A stretch of 26,833 nt of DNA from JBQTIM01 sp052388135 (GTDB taxonomy: Bacteria > Elusimicrobiota > Elusimicrobia > FEN-1173): positions 1 to 26,833 of the forward strand of contig JBQTIM010000121.1 of assembly GCA_052388135.1 (NCBI GenBank), read 5' to 3'. The number at the start of each line of letters is the position of its first letter. The stretch's first letter is position 1. This document shows, piece after piece, positions 8,712-15,441 of the stretch. The notes beneath the pieces were generated by a model, which saw only the letters and a list, made by a program, of their open reading frames with translations, ran no database searches and was not told the origin of the DNA. A program made the translations under genes and the position numbers.

Positions 8712-9653
8712 TTATTTCTGCTCCGCCTCCAGGAACCGCTCGGCCTGAAGGGCGGCCATGCAGCCCTGCCCGGCGGCGGTCACCGCCTGGCGGTAAACGT
8801 GGTCCACGCAGTCGCCGGCGGCGAAGACGCCTGGCACGTTGGTGCGGGCGTCGCCGTCGGTCTTGATGTAGCCCGCCTCGTCCAGGTCGATCTGGCCCTT
8901 GAACACGCCCGTGTTGGGCTCGTGGCCTATGGCCAGGAACAGGCCGTTGGCCGGCAGAGTTTCCACGGCGCCGCTTTTCAGATCCTTCACTTTCAGGGAC
9001 TGCAAAAGTTTGTCCCCCGCGGTGTCCTCCAAAACGGCGCTGGTCTTCCAGGCGATCTTGGGGTGCTTGCGGGCGCGCTCCAGCATGATGTCGGAGGCGC
9101 GGAAATCGTCCCGCCGGTGGATGATGGTGATTTTGGAGCCGAAGCGCGTGAGGTAGAGGGCCTCCTCCATGGCCGTGTCGCCGCCGCCGATGACGGCGAT
9201 GGGCTTGTCGCGGAAGATGGGCAGGGAACCGTCGCAGGTGGCGCAGGCGGAGATGCCTTTGTTCCAAAAACGCTCTTCGGCCGGGCTGTTCAGGCGGCGG
9301 GCGGCGGCGCCGGTGGCGATGATGACGGCCTGGGCCGCCACCTGATTTTCGTCGGTGCTTACCACGAAGGGCCGCTTGGAGAAATCCACCTTGGCGACGT
9401 CCTTGTCCCAGACCTCAGTTCCGAAGCGCTCGGCTTGGGCGCGGAACTTGGCCATCAGTTCGGGCCCTTTGATGCCTTCGGGAAAGCCGGGATAGTTTTC
9501 AACGTCGGTGGTGATCATGAGCTGGCCGCCGGATTGGCCGCCCATCATGAACCCGCCGATGACCAGCGGCAACAGATTCGCGCGGGCCGCGTAGATGGCG
9601 GCGGTGTAGCCGGCGGGGCCGGAGCCGATGATGACGAGGTTGCGGGTTTCCAT
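8712..9653 (-). CDS. trxB: Thioredoxin reductase
   Basis: The product has 313 residues, typical of low-molecular-weight thioredoxin reductase. An FAD-binding Rossmann motif starts at residue 8 (IIGSGPAGYTAA). The redox-active CATC is at residues 137-140. The NADPH-binding motif VIGGGDTAMEEA starts near residue 154, and the closing FAD motif GVFAAGDCVD is near the C-terminus. The enzyme moves electrons from NADPH to thioredoxin in the cytoplasm. AAAGG lies a few bases upstream of the ATG. It is the first gene of a minus-strand group with the two Fe-S carriers, which fits a shared role in thiol and iron-sulfur maintenance. That functional link is inferred from gene order. Confidence 0.96.
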   Translation of the reverse strand: METRNLVIIGSGPAGYTAAIYAARANLLPLVIGGFMMGGQSGGQLMITTDVENYPGFPEGIKGPELMAKFRAQAERFGTEVWDKDVAKVDFSKRPFVVSTDENQVAAQAVIIATGAAARRLNSPAEERFWNKGISACATCDGSLPIFRDKPIAVIGGGDTAMEEALYLTRFGSKITIIHRRDDFRASDIMLERARKHPKIAWKTSAVLEDTAGDKLLQSLKVKDLKSGAVETLPANGLFLAIGHEPNTGVFKGQIDLDEAGYIKTDGDARTNVPGVFAAGDCVDHVYRQAVTAAGQGCMAALQAERFLEAEQK

Positions 9654-9801
9654 GAAGACCTTTCAGCGGCCGCCGTTCCGGGAGCCAGGGGAAGCCGGGG
9701 TTCGGTCCGCAGGGACCGCGGGTCGGGCAACGCGCCCGTCGGATTCAGCGGAGCGCGCCGGCGTTCACTCTGCAACGCCCGCCGGCGGGCGCGGTTCCCG
9801 A

Positions 9802-9832
9802 AAAAGAAACGGCCCGACGGGATGCCGGGCCG
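9802..9832 (-). terminator. Intrinsic terminator of the coiled-coil lipoprotein gene
   Basis: On the minus strand the arms cggcccg (9826-9832) and cgggccg (9810-9816) form a 7-bp GC stem, followed by TTTCTTTTT. It starts about 20 bases past the stop codon at 9851. Confidence 0.8.
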
Positions 9833-9850
9833 CTTCCGGGAAAGCGAAAG

Positions 9851-10435
9851 CTATTTCTTCTTCTTTTTGGCGGGGGCCGCCTTTTTGGCGGCCTCCTCGG
9901 CGGCGGATTTCAGCTCGTCCACGGCAGGCTGCAGGGCGTCGAGCTTGTCGGAGGCCGCCCGGTAGGAGCCGGCTTCGTAATCCGCCTGCGCGGCGGCCCA
10001 CTGCTCCTTGATGGCGGCGGCGTCGGCTTTAAGCTTTTCCGCATCTCCGCCCTTCAGGGCGTCCGCCTTGGCGGCGGCCGCTTCCACCTCGGGCTTCAGG
10101 ATGCCCATCTTGCGGTCGGCCTCTTCCTTGGCGGCTTCGCGGCCGGCTTCCACGGCCGCGGCGGCGGCGTCGGCCTTGGCCTTGGCTTCAACGGCGGCCA
10201 TTCTGGCGCCGGTGTAATCCTTGCTTTCGACCTTGGCCTTGGCGTCGGCCAGGGATTCCTGGGCCGCCTCCAAACTTTCCGAGGCGAATTCCTCGGCGCC
10301 GGCTTGAATGGCGGTGTTCACGGCGGTCTCGGCGTCGGCCACTTCCTGGGTGGGCGCCTTGGCGCAGGCGGCCAGAAGCAGGGCGGCTAAAATCGGCGCG
10401 GAACCGGCGGTGCGGAACAGGGAACGGGCGTTCAT
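9851..10435 (-). CDS. Alanine-rich coiled-coil lipoprotein, DUF4398-like
   Basis: The product has 194 residues. The start is ATG at 10435 because GAGGAGG sits just upstream and a lipoprotein signal follows at once; the longer open frame up to 10720 overlaps the promoter. The lipobox ends LLLAAC with the lipidated cysteine at residue 24. The mature part is almost all Ala, Glu, Lys and Asp in long helices, with a pattern like DUF4398 domains (repeated A..A..L..A.. with an E-S-K-D-Y-T-GA-R-MAA segment). It ends in a lysine-rich tail (AAPAKKKKKK). It is probably an envelope-anchored coiled-coil protein, and whether it sits in the inner or outer membrane cannot be told. It has its own promoter and terminator. 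The function is unknown. Confidence 0.85.
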   Translation of the reverse strand: MNARSLFRTAGSAPILAALLLAACAKAPTQEVADAETAVNTAIQAGAEEFASESLEAAQESLADAKAKVESKDYTGARMAAVEAKAKADAAAAAVEAGREAAKEEADRKMGILKPEVEAAAAKADALKGGDAEKLKADAAAIKEQWAAAQADYEAGSYRAASDKLDALQPAVDELKSAAEEAAKKAAPAKKKKK

Positions 10436-10527
10436 GGAAAAGTCCTCCTCTAAATTGATGGCGGGGCCGATCCGCCGGAAAATTCGGGGTGAGACAAGGC
10501 GTTCGTCCTTCGGCCTCGGATGTTGAA

Positions 10528-10556
10528 AATATAGTATTTCCCCCTGTTGAAGACAA
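10528..10556 (-). promoter_or_regulatory. Promoter of the coiled-coil lipoprotein gene
   Basis: On the minus strand, TTGTCT (10551-10556) and TATATT (10528-10533) are separated by 17 bp, about 95 bases before the ATG at 10435. It is back to back with the plus-strand promoter at 10559-10588. Confidence 0.6.
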
Positions 10557-10558
10557 GA

Positions 10559-10588
10559 TTGCCCAAGCGTGGGGAAAATTGCTAGAAT
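10559..10588 (+). promoter_or_regulatory. Promoter of the aspartate-rich protein gene
   Basis: TTGCCC (10559-10564) and TAGAAT (10583-10588) are separated by 18 bp. The start codon is 150 bases downstream, leaving a long 5' leader that contains two hairpins. The same TAGAAT box is seen at 19423 and 23669. Confidence 0.55.
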
Positions 10589-10643
10589 GAAGGACACGCC
10601 GACCGGCGTCCATAAGCCTTCCTTCAGATTGACACGTCCAACG

Positions 10644-10675
10644 TGAGATCGGTTCCCCGGTCTCGCGTTTTTTGT
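10644..10675 (+). terminator. Terminator-like hairpin inside the 5' leader of the aspartate-rich protein gene
   Basis: The arms cgtgagatcgg (10644-10654) and ccggtctcgcg (10659-10669) form an 11-bp stem with two G-U pairs and a TTCC loop, followed directly by six T. It lies between the promoter at 10559-10588 and the ATG at 10738. It could be an attenuator, or the end of a short RNA of about 80 nt. A second hairpin (ggac-cgccg/cggcgtcc, about 10592-10611) precedes it. Confidence 0.6.
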
Positions 10676-10737
10676 TTCCCGCCTCCACAGCCAGCTTCCC
10701 CTCTCGGCGGGGAATCCCAAAATCGAAAGGAGTACCT

Positions 10738-11178
10738 ATGCGAACGATGAAACTCTCGCTGTTGGCCCTTCTGGCCCTGTTGGTGGGAACGCCCTTGAGC
10801 CTGAGCGCCCGCGGCCGCGCCCCGGAAGGGAATAACGAGTCCCGCTCCGACACGGCGGCGGACCCCGCCCTGGGCTCCAGCCCGTCGGACACGGGCATGG
10901 ACCATGACGACGCGGACCTGGACGACGCCGACCTGAACGACGATGAGGTGGTTCCGTCCACCGGCACCGTTCCCGGCGCCACGGACACCGACATGGATGA
11001 CTCGGACCTCGACGGCGCCGACATGGACGACACCGACGTTGTCCCGTCCACCGGCACCGCTCCGGGCTCCATCGGCACGGATTCGGACCTGGACGACGAT
11101 GATCTGGGCTATCCGGATTCCACCGGCACCGACACCGGAACCGGCACGGACACCATTCCGGGAACCACCGCTCAATAA
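10738..11178 (+). CDS. Small secreted aspartate-rich protein
   Basis: The product has 146 residues. ATG at 10738 is chosen because AAAGGAG lies 5 bases upstream and a Sec signal peptide follows directly (MRTMKLSLLALLALLVG..., cleavage likely near SLSA-RG, about residue 24). The mature chain is extremely acidic, rich in Asp, Thr, Ser, Pro and Gly, with D-x-D-D runs and two copies of a unit that begins VVPSTGT. Such runs resemble calcium-binding linkers, but no complete EF-hand or thrombospondin type 3 repeat is visible. Its own promoter, a leader hairpin and a strong terminator make it a single-gene unit. The function is unknown. Calcium binding or a surface or matrix role is a guess. Confidence 0.8.
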   Translation: MRTMKLSLLALLALLVGTPLSLSARGRAPEGNNESRSDTAADPALGSSPSDTGMDHDDADLDDADLNDDEVVPSTGTVPGATDTDMDDSDLDGADMDDTDVVPSTGTAPGSIGTDSDLDDDDLGYPDSTGTDTGTGTDTIPGTTAQ

Positions 11179-11204
11179 CAGGCGCCTTCAGGCGCTCCTT
11201 CGCG

Positions 11205-11237
11205 AAAGCCGGCGGTCCTTCGGGGCCGCCGGCTTTT
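11205..11237 (+). terminator. Intrinsic terminator of the aspartate-rich protein gene
   Basis: A stem of about 11 bp (agccggcggtcc / ggggccgccggct type) has a TTCG-class loop and ends in TTTTT. It lies 27 bases after the stop codon and faces the ligD 3' end. It may also act weakly on the minus strand. Confidence 0.85.
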
Positions 11238-11283
11238 TCGTTTTGGAACGGCCGCCGCCCGGGACGGCGGGCGGAAGGGCGGG

Positions 11284-13899
11284 TTATTTTTTCAGGAGGG
11301 ATTCCCAGCGGCGGAGGCAGTCCTCCATGGGAATGCCGGGGCCCAGGACGGGTTTCCACAGGTCGCCCACGCGGGCCAGGCGCCGGCCCATGGTCCTGAG
11401 GTTGAAGGCGCGGGGGTCCAGCCCCGGCTTGACCTCGCTCCAGCGCAGGGGCGTCGAGACGGGCGCGCCGGGTTTGGGCCGCACGGAGTAGGCCGCCGCC
11501 ACCGTTTGACCGCGGCGGTTTTGCAGGAAATCCAGATAGACTTTTTTCTGCCGCTTGAGGGGGCTGCGCTCCAGGCTGGTGAGCGCGGGCAAGCGCCGGT
11601 GAACAAGGTTCACGACGATCTCGGAGAACACCCGGGCCTGGTCGTAGGTGTAGCGGGCGCCCAGGGGGACGAAGATGTGGAGCCCGCGCCCGCCGGAGGT
11701 CTTGCAGTGGCCGTCGGCGCCGGCCTGGCGCAAAACATCGCGCACGACCAGCGCCGTCTCGATCACCTTTTCGAAAGGGACGTCCTCCGGGTCCAGGTCC
11801 ACGACGAAATAGTCGGGGCGGTCCAGGCCGCCCACGCGGGAGTTCCAGGGGTTGATCTCGATGCAGCCCAGGTTCACCATGTAGAGCAGGGTGGCCTCGT
11901 TCTGGCAGAGCATGTAGTGCAGGTTGCGGTTCTCGGATTCGGAGCGGACGTCGGCGGTGGCCACCCAGGGCGGCAGGGCGCGGTCGAAATTTTTTTGGTA
12001 GAAACTTTCCCCCGCGATGCCGTCGGGATGGCGGTGGAGCGACTGGGGCCGGTCCTTGAGGTAGGGGAGCAGGAGCGGCGCCACGGCGCGGTAGTGTTCG
12101 GCCACGTCGCTTTTGGTGTATTTTTCGTCGGGCCACCACACTTTGTCGGGGTGCGTCAGTTTTACGCGGTGCCGGCCGGCGGCGAGCTCTTTGTCGCCGG
12201 AGGCGGGGCGGGACGGGGTTTTTCCGAAAAAGCGTCCGGCGGCGCGGGCCTTTTTTCCTTCGCCGGACCGGCGCTGTTTTTTCCGGGGAGCCGTGCTCTC
12301 CTCCTTTTTTTCCGGCGCCTCCCGGCGCACATCTTCGGGCCGCTTGTCCTCCCGCAAGCCGAGGAAGATGGGCATGCGCAGGCGGCCGTCGCCGGTCCAT
12401 TCCTGGAAGGCCACCTCCGCCACCAGGCGCGGCTCCACCCAGCGGGCGGGAGCGTTGGTTTTGGGCGGCCGGGCGAACGGTGAGGAGGGCCGCTCCAGAC
12501 CCTCCAGCCTTTTCCTCATCTCCGCCAACCCCCGGTCCGTGAACCCGCCGCCAGCGTGGCCGATGTAGGCCAGCCCGCCCGCCTCGTCGTAAACGCCGAG
12601 GATCAGCGCGCCCAGGTGGCGGCGGACGCCGCGGGGCTCGGTGTAGCCGCCGATGACCGCTTCCTGGCGATGAGCCGTTTTCAGCTTGAGCCATTCCCGG
12701 CTGCGGACGCCGGCCCGGTAGGGGCTGTGGGCGTCCTTGGCCATGACGCCTTCCAGGCCCCGGGCCGCGGCGGCCCGAAGGAAGTCGGTTCCCCGCTCTT
12801 CAATATGCTCGCTGAAGGCCAGCCGGGGATCGGCCGGCAGGACCTTGGACAAGATCTCCTTGCGCCGCAGGAGGGGCAGACCGCGGAGATCGCGGCCGTC
12901 GAGCCAGAGGATGTCGAACGCACAATAGACCAGCCGGCCTTGGCCCGTTTTTTGATAGTTCTGGAGGGATTGAAAGGAAGCGCGGCCCTGGTCGTCCTGG
13001 GCGGTGATTTCTCCGTCGATGACCGCGGCTCGGCCCAGGCCGCGCAGAGCCTCCGCCACGGGGGCGAAGCGTTCGGTGAAGGACAGGTCGTTGCGGGAAT
13101 ACAGCCGGACGCCGGTTTCATCCGCCTCGGCCAGGGCGCGGTAGCCGTCCCATTTGATCTCGAAAATCCAGCCGCGCCGGTCGAAGGGTTCGTCGGCCAG
13201 GGTGGCCAGCATGGGCTTGAGGCTCCGGGGCCTGGGCGCGCGGGGCGCATCGGAAAGATCGAGCTTCGCCGGCTCGGCGGAGGAGGAAGAGGCTCGCGCC
13301 TTGCGGTTGGAGAGCCAAACCTTGCCGCCGCGGGTGATCTCGTCCAGGCCGCGGCCGGTGGCGGCGGATCGGTCCTGCTCCCGCACGTCCTCACGAGACG
13401 CGAACCCGTCCGCTTTTTTCATAAGGAGCCAGGCGTTCTCGCCCCCGTCCTTCATCTTGACCAGGGACCATTCCCCCCGCAGTTTGCGGCCGTCCAAGAC
13501 GAAGCTCAGGCGGCCGGCGCGCAGTCCGCGGAGGAGAGTTTTTTCCCCGCCTTCCGCCGCGCCGACGACCGCCGGCCTGTAGGACCCTTCATCCCAAACC
13601 ATGACCGCGCCCGCCCCGTAATTTCCCTCGGGGATCACGCCCTCGAAGGTCCGGTATTCCAGGGGATGATCCTCGGTCATCATGGCCAGGCGCTTGTCCC
13701 GCGGGTCCAGGGAGGGGCCTTTGGGCACGGCCCAACTCTTCAGCACGCCTTCCATCTCCAGGCGGAAATCGTAGTGGAGGCGGGAGGCCCGGTGTTTTTG
13801 CACGACGAAGCGGAGCGCGGCGGGGGTTTTTTCTTTCTTTCCCTCCGGTTCGGGGGTTTTGTCGAATTTACGTTTCCGTCTGTATTCTTCGAGGGCCAT
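11284..13899 (-). CDS. ligD: Multifunctional NHEJ ligase LigD (phosphoesterase, ligase, polymerase)
   Basis: The product has 871 residues and all three LigD domains in the order PE-Lig-Pol, as in Pseudomonas. The 3'-phosphoesterase domain is at about 28-170, with H36, H42, D44, H78 and Y82 matching the known metal and catalytic residues at a constant offset. The ATP-dependent ligase domain is at about 225-540, with adenylated lysine K249 in IKWDGYR. A Lys/Arg-rich linker at about 545-590 is followed by the primase-polymerase domain with the catalytic VVDLDPED motif. The enzyme repairs double-strand ends held by Ku: it trims 3' ends, fills in and seals. AAGGGA precedes the ATG. The gene follows ku on the same strand, but 575 bp of paired repeats lie between them. 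Confidence 0.97.
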   Translation of the reverse strand: MALEEYRRKRKFDKTPEPEGKKEKTPAALRFVVQKHRASRLHYDFRLEMEGVLKSWAVPKGPSLDPRDKRLAMMTEDHPLEYRTFEGVIPEGNYGAGAVMVWDEGSYRPAVVGAAEGGEKTLLRGLRAGRLSFVLDGRKLRGEWSLVKMKDGGENAWLLMKKADGFASREDVREQDRSAATGRGLDEITRGGKVWLSNRKARASSSSAEPAKLDLSDAPRAPRPRSLKPMLATLADEPFDRRGWIFEIKWDGYRALAEADETGVRLYSRNDLSFTERFAPVAEALRGLGRAAVIDGEITAQDDQGRASFQSLQNYQKTGQGRLVYCAFDILWLDGRDLRGLPLLRRKEILSKVLPADPRLAFSEHIEERGTDFLRAAAARGLEGVMAKDAHSPYRAGVRSREWLKLKTAHRQEAVIGGYTEPRGVRRHLGALILGVYDEAGGLAYIGHAGGGFTDRGLAEMRKRLEGLERPSSPFARPPKTNAPARWVEPRLVAEVAFQEWTGDGRLRMPIFLGLREDKRPEDVRREAPEKKEESTAPRKKQRRSGEGKKARAAGRFFGKTPSRPASGDKELAAGRHRVKLTHPDKVWWPDEKYTKSDVAEHYRAVAPLLLPYLKDRPQSLHRHPDGIAGESFYQKNFDRALPPWVATADVRSESENRNLHYMLCQNEATLLYMVNLGCIEINPWNSRVGGLDRPDYFVVDLDPEDVPFEKVIETALVVRDVLRQAGADGHCKTSGGRGLHIFVPLGARYTYDQARVFSEIVVNLVHRRLPALTSLERSPLKRQKKVYLDFLQNRRGQTVAAAYSVRPKPGAPVSTPLRWSEVKPGLDPRAFNLRTMGRRLARVGDLWKPVLGPGIPMEDCLRRWESLLKK

Positions 13900-13920
13900 G
13901 TGTTCCCTTAATCAGAAATC

Positions 13921-14143
13921 CAAGGCAACGTCCCAGGCGCTCCGCCCTGGACCCGGCCCTATTTCTTTTGCACGCCCAAAAGAAATAGGGGAAAGAAAAT
14001 GCGCCCCCGGTCGCCATTCGGTCGGCCATTTTCGGCAGCCCGAAGAACTCGGACCCCGCCCCGGGGTCCTCAAACACTTCGGGCTTCCCTTCCCGAAAAT
14101 CGCCTCCCTCATAGACGGCTTGAGGGGGGAGCAAGTCAACGAA
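13921..14143 (+). repeat. Structured repeat, copy A (plus orientation)
   Basis: Three successive hairpins lie in about 220 bp: CCAGG/CCTGG (13933-13950); a perfect 14-bp stem ccctatttcttttg / caaaagaaataggg (13957-13970 and 13977-13990, loop of 6); and a large nested stem from ggccattttcgg (14025-14036) to ccgaaaatcgcc (14093-14104), which encloses agcccgaag/cttcgggct and ggacccc/ggggtcc. The tail contains ctcata...gggg...aagtcaacga. Copy B at 14234-14464 has the same order of blocks on the other strand. The family is not one I can name. Confidence 0.8.
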
Positions 14144-14233
14144 GCCCTGCCTTGGATTTCGTTTTACGTAGCGGGCCACACGGATGCCCGACGACAAATC
14201 AAACACAAACCCTCCTGAAGAGGGTCAAGTTTC
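14144..14233. other. Unique spacer between repeat copies A and B
   Basis: About 90 bp separate the inner ends of the two copies. The spacer holds a small hairpin, accctc/gagggt (14209-14225). No gene is visible. Confidence 0.5.
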
Positions 14234-14464
14234 TAAGTCTTTGACTTACAGGGGCCCCATGTGGCGATATGAGCATGGCGTTTTCGCGGAGAGGGAGGCC
14301 CGACTCGATGGCCCCGATAGGCTGTTGAGGGGCCTGAGTGGAGGGCCGCCGCGAAAACGCCGAGCGCAAGCCACCTGGGGTGTCTTCTCTTTTGCCTACT
14401 TTTCTCTTGGACAAGCAAGAGAAAAGTAGGCCGGCCGCCGGGCCGGGACCCGGCGACGTGCCTT
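14234..14464 (-). repeat. Structured repeat, copy B (minus orientation)
   Basis: Read on the minus strand from 14464, it shows the same blocks as copy A: aaggcacgtc; a GC-rich hairpin; a perfect 15-bp stem cctacttttctcttg / caagagaaaagtagg (plus-strand 14395-14409 and 14416-14430); a cccc-aggt block; a large stem ggcgttttcgcgg / ccgcgaaaacgcc (14277-14289 and 14349-14361); then ctcata, gggg and aagtcaaaga. The stems differ in sequence from copy A but remain fully paired. Confidence 0.8.
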
Positions 14465-14475
14465 TAAAACAGCTC

Positions 14476-15249
14476 TCACACTTTCTCCTTTTCCCTCTCC
14501 AAACTCGCCCGCAGGGCGGCCATCAAATCGGGCACACGCGTCGGCGCGGGCTCCTCGCCCTTCGCGGCGGGCGTGCGGCCCTTGGATTTTTCCTCGATGA
14601 TTTTTTTGAGCTTGTCGGTGTAGGTGTCGCGGTAATCTTCGGGGCGGAAAGGCTCCGTGAGCTGTTCGATGAGTTTCAGGGCCATATCCAGCTCTTTGCC
14701 CTTGGCCGGCGCGCGGGCGGGCAGGTTCAGGTCGGGGGCGCGGATCTCGCTTTGGAACCGCAGGGTGTTCAGCACCAGAACATCGTCCTCGGGCTTCAGC
14801 ACGGCCAGGTGCTCGCGGTTTCTCAGCACGAACTTGGCCACGCCGGCCTTGCCCGATCGCCGCAGGGCTTCCCGCAAGAGGGCGTAAGCCCGCTGGCCGC
14901 CCTTCTCGGGCTCCAAATAATACGGCTTCTCAAAATAATGGGTTTCGATCTCCTGCTCGCGGCAGAACTGAAGGATTTCGATGGAGCCCGTCTTGCGCGC
15001 GTCCGCCTTCTTGAAGTCTTCTTCGTTGAGAACGATGTAATCGCCCTTGCGCACCTGATAGCCCTTGACGATATCCTCCCAGGGCACCTCGCGTCCGTCC
15101 TCGCGGCAGACGCGGGCGAAGCGCACGGGCGAGAGATCCTTTTTGTGAAGCATGTCCAAGTCCAGGCTCTGAGGCTCGATGGCTGTGTAAAGACGCACGG
15201 GGATGTTCACGAGGCCGAAGCCGATGCTTCCGGTCCAAAGGGCGCGCAT
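14476..15249 (-). CDS. ku: DNA end-binding protein Ku
   Basis: The product has 257 residues and starts with the Ku core hallmark MRALWTGSIGFGLVNIPVRL. The family segments HKKD....VRFARVC, the GYQVRKGDYIVL strand and YFEKPYYLEP follow. The C-terminal part has the helical EDYRDTYTDKLKKIIEEK segment and a charged tail, RASLEREKEKV. Bacterial Ku forms a homodimeric ring on double-strand ends and recruits LigD. GGAGGTG stands 5-6 bases before the ATG, and a TATAAT box lies about 45 bases upstream. It is the promoter-proximal gene of the ku-ligD pair. Confidence 0.97.
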   Translation of the reverse strand: MRALWTGSIGFGLVNIPVRLYTAIEPQSLDLDMLHKKDLSPVRFARVCREDGREVPWEDIVKGYQVRKGDYIVLNEEDFKKADARKTGSIEILQFCREQEIETHYFEKPYYLEPEKGGQRAYALLREALRRSGKAGVAKFVLRNREHLAVLKPEDDVLVLNTLRFQSEIRAPDLNLPARAPAKGKELDMALKLIEQLTEPFRPEDYRDTYTDKLKKIIEEKSKGRTPAAKGEEPAPTRVPDLMAALRASLEREKEKV

Positions 15250-15294
15250 AGGGCACCTCCGGGAGATGGGTGGGGGGAGGAGAGGGGTTCTTAT

Positions 15295-15300
15295 ATTATA
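15295..15300 (-). promoter_or_regulatory. Candidate -10 box of ku
   Basis: The minus strand reads TATAAT, a perfect -10 hexamer in a GC-rich neighbourhood, 46 bases before the ku start. No good -35 lies at 16-18 bp spacing, so an activator or another sigma factor is possible. Confidence 0.45.
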
Positions 15301-15358
15301 GGTCTTTCGAAGCGCCCAAGGGAGAGCGGTCCGGGCGCGGAATGTGCGGCGGGCTTTT

Positions 15359-15402
15359 CCGACCGCGCCGCGCGCGCCGCGACGTGGCGGCGGCGCGCGC
15401 GG
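15359..15402. other. Very GC-rich hairpin downstream of the metalloprotease gene
   Basis: The arms ccgcgccgcgcgcgccgcg and ggcggcggcgcgcgcgg surround a short acgt-type loop. It sits about 40-80 bases past the stop codon at 15442 and could stop or stabilise the transcript. No T run follows on the minus strand, so it is not called an intrinsic terminator. Confidence 0.4.
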
Positions 15403-15441
15403 GGGCGCAAGTTTAGGAAGCCGGATTCGGCGTGAAAATCT

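Noticed and set aside
8799..9965. A 388-codon plus-strand open frame opposite trxB
   Set aside because: It is the antisense of a clear thioredoxin reductase and extends into the terminator and coiled-coil gene beyond it.
10631..10636. A perfect TTGACA in the leader of the aspartate-rich gene
   Set aside because: No -10 box at 16-18 bp; the hairpin occupies that position.
10436..10720. Upstream extension of the coiled-coil lipoprotein
   Set aside because: The extension would cover both promoters and hide the lipoprotein signal; the ATG at 10435 has a strong Shine-Dalgarno.
10736..12694. A 652-codon open frame on the minus strand
   Set aside because: It lies in another frame of ligD and runs on through the aspartate-rich gene. 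Its product is Arg/Pro-rich with no domain, as expected of a GC-rich shadow frame; ligD has all known catalytic residues.
12556..13911. A 451-codon plus-strand open frame antisense to ligD
   Set aside because: No ribosome-binding site, no recognisable domain, and composition typical of antisense to a GC-rich gene.
13859..14218. A 119-codon open frame over repeat copy A
   Set aside because: It starts inside ligD, translates hairpin sequence, and copy B does not conserve the frame. It is better explained as repeat DNA.
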